Source of the DNA: Streptomyces sp. Sge12 | GTDB lineage: Bacteria; Actinomycetota; Actinomycetes; Streptomycetales; Streptomycetaceae | Length of the DNA stretch: 64,000 nt | NCBI RefSeq assembly: GCF_002080455.1 | Contig: NZ_CP020555.1 | Span: 7,740,501-7,804,500, forward strand | Reading direction: 5' to 3' | In this document: positions 59,758 to 64,000 of the stretch, one piece after another | How positions within the stretch are numbered: position 1 is the stretch's first letter | Layout: each line of letters begins with the position of its first letter | The notes under the pieces: model-generated | What the model saw: the letters and a program-made list of their open reading frames with translations, nothing else | The model's database searches: none | What the model was told of the DNA's origin: nothing | Program-made: the position numbers and the translations under genes

Positions 59758-59786
59758 CGGATCCCCCGGTCGGTCCGGGGGATCCG
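59758..59786. other. 12-bp hairpin upstream of the hybrid kinase gene
   Basis: Perfect 12-base arms (CGGATCCCCCGG at 59758-59769 and complement at 59775-59786) with a 5-base loop, 66 bases before the hybrid kinase start, in the divergent region 59574-59852. No annotated gene reads into it as a terminator, so it may be a leader hairpin or a promoter insulator. Confidence 0.7.
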
Positions 59787-59852
59787 GTGCGTTCCCCTGC
59801 CGTGTCCTTTCCCGTGCGCCGGCACGGTCCTTGTCTAGAGTGAGGTTGGCAG

Positions 59853-63881
<4,029 letters not shown>

Positions 63882-63900
63882 CAGTCGCCCCGCACTCACC

Positions 63901-63942
63901 GCCGGTCCCGCCGGTCCCGCCGGTCCCACCGGTCCCGGTCCC
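63901..63942 (+). repeat. 9-bp tandem repeat after the hybrid kinase gene
   Basis: GCCGGTCCC repeats three times from 63901, then ACCGGTCCC and GGTCCC. It is non-coding, 20 bases after the kinase stop. Confidence 0.85.
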
Positions 63943-63966
63943 GTCCGACCCGAGCATGCCCCCAAC

Positions 63967-63984
63967 GGCCCTCCCCGCAGGGCC
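63967..63984 (+). terminator. short stem-loop near the window end
   Basis: GGCCCT (63967-63972) and AGGGCC (63979-63984) with a 6-base loop, 86 bases after the kinase stop codon. A weak terminator candidate. Confidence 0.4.
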
Positions 63985-64000
63985 ACGACCGCCCCGACAA

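Overview
The window looks like a piece of a Streptomyces-type actinomycete chromosome. The DNA is very GC-rich with strong third-position G/C bias. It encodes a WhiB-family regulator, three SigB/SigF/SigG-type sigma factors with anti-sigma kinases and STAS antagonists, a SpoIIE/PP2C phosphatase, a class E-like sortase and many families typical of streptomycetes (DUF475, DUF1206, DUF4230, DUF6131, DUF6328). I see no rRNA, tRNA, insertion sequence, CRISPR array, prophage or biosynthetic gene cluster. About 75 genes are supported.

Layout. 0-11.9 kb: MFS transporter, NlpC/P60 hydrolase, S66 peptidase, a DrrAB-like ABC exporter, small secreted and hypothetical proteins, an orphan sugar-binding lipoprotein with a LacI-type palindrome upstream, a YbdK-type carboxylate-amine ligase, DJ-1/PfpI and HAD proteins. 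11.9-15.9 kb: anti-sigma kinase, STAS antagonist and sigma factor, then a tightly coupled nucleotidyltransferase / BON-like / metallophosphoesterase operon. 16-19.1 kb: a copper operon (small membrane protein, CopA, PCu(A)C-like chaperone). 19.3-25.6 kb: sortase, DUF2071 protein, MarR regulator, second sigma factor with a convergent anti-sigma kinase, MscS channel, WhiB protein. 25.7-30.4 kb: PLC-X protein, tripeptidyl-aminopeptidase-like hydrolase, quinone-oxidoreductase-like enzyme divergent from a TetR regulator. 30.5-37 kb: two adjacent DUF4139 (MuiA-like) genes, an MmcQ/YjbR protein and a GAF/PAS/PP2C phosphatase. 37-38.4 kb: a decayed patch with a frameshifted CurA-like reductase and a LuxR/AfsR-type regulator remnant. 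38.5-46.5 kb: secreted proteins, GntR-DUF1648 pair, DoxX, DUF475/TerC, serine hydrolase, BrkB, VOC protein. 46.6-55.5 kb: an envelope and general-stress island (PRC-barrel, DUF6131, CsbD, second YbdK, DUF6328, second BrkB, VanZ, DUF1206, SRPBCC, flavin reductase, DUF4230, type II NADH dehydrogenase). 55.6-63.9 kb: another partner-switching cluster (three HATPase proteins, two STAS proteins, third sigma factor) and a 1342-residue soluble hybrid histidine kinase with five tandem HAMP-type repeats.

How the genes may work together. The dominant theme is stress signalling by partner switching: three sigma factors, five HATPase proteins, three STAS proteins and one PP2C phosphatase lie within about 48 kb. 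SigB-type promoter matches (GNNT, 14-16 bases, GGGTA-) lie before the first sigma gene, one anti-sigma kinase, a YbdK gene, VanZ and (weaker) DUF4230. In the last three the -10 box is only 9-10 bases from the start codon, which suggests nearly leaderless mRNAs. I infer that the surrounding envelope and osmotic stress genes are at least partly outputs of this system. I did not find one unmistakably new multi-gene system. The best candidates for new biology are this promoter architecture, the STAS protein lacking its phosphorylatable serine, the hybrid kinase with a Glu-substituted receiver, and the NTase/BON/phosphoesterase operon.
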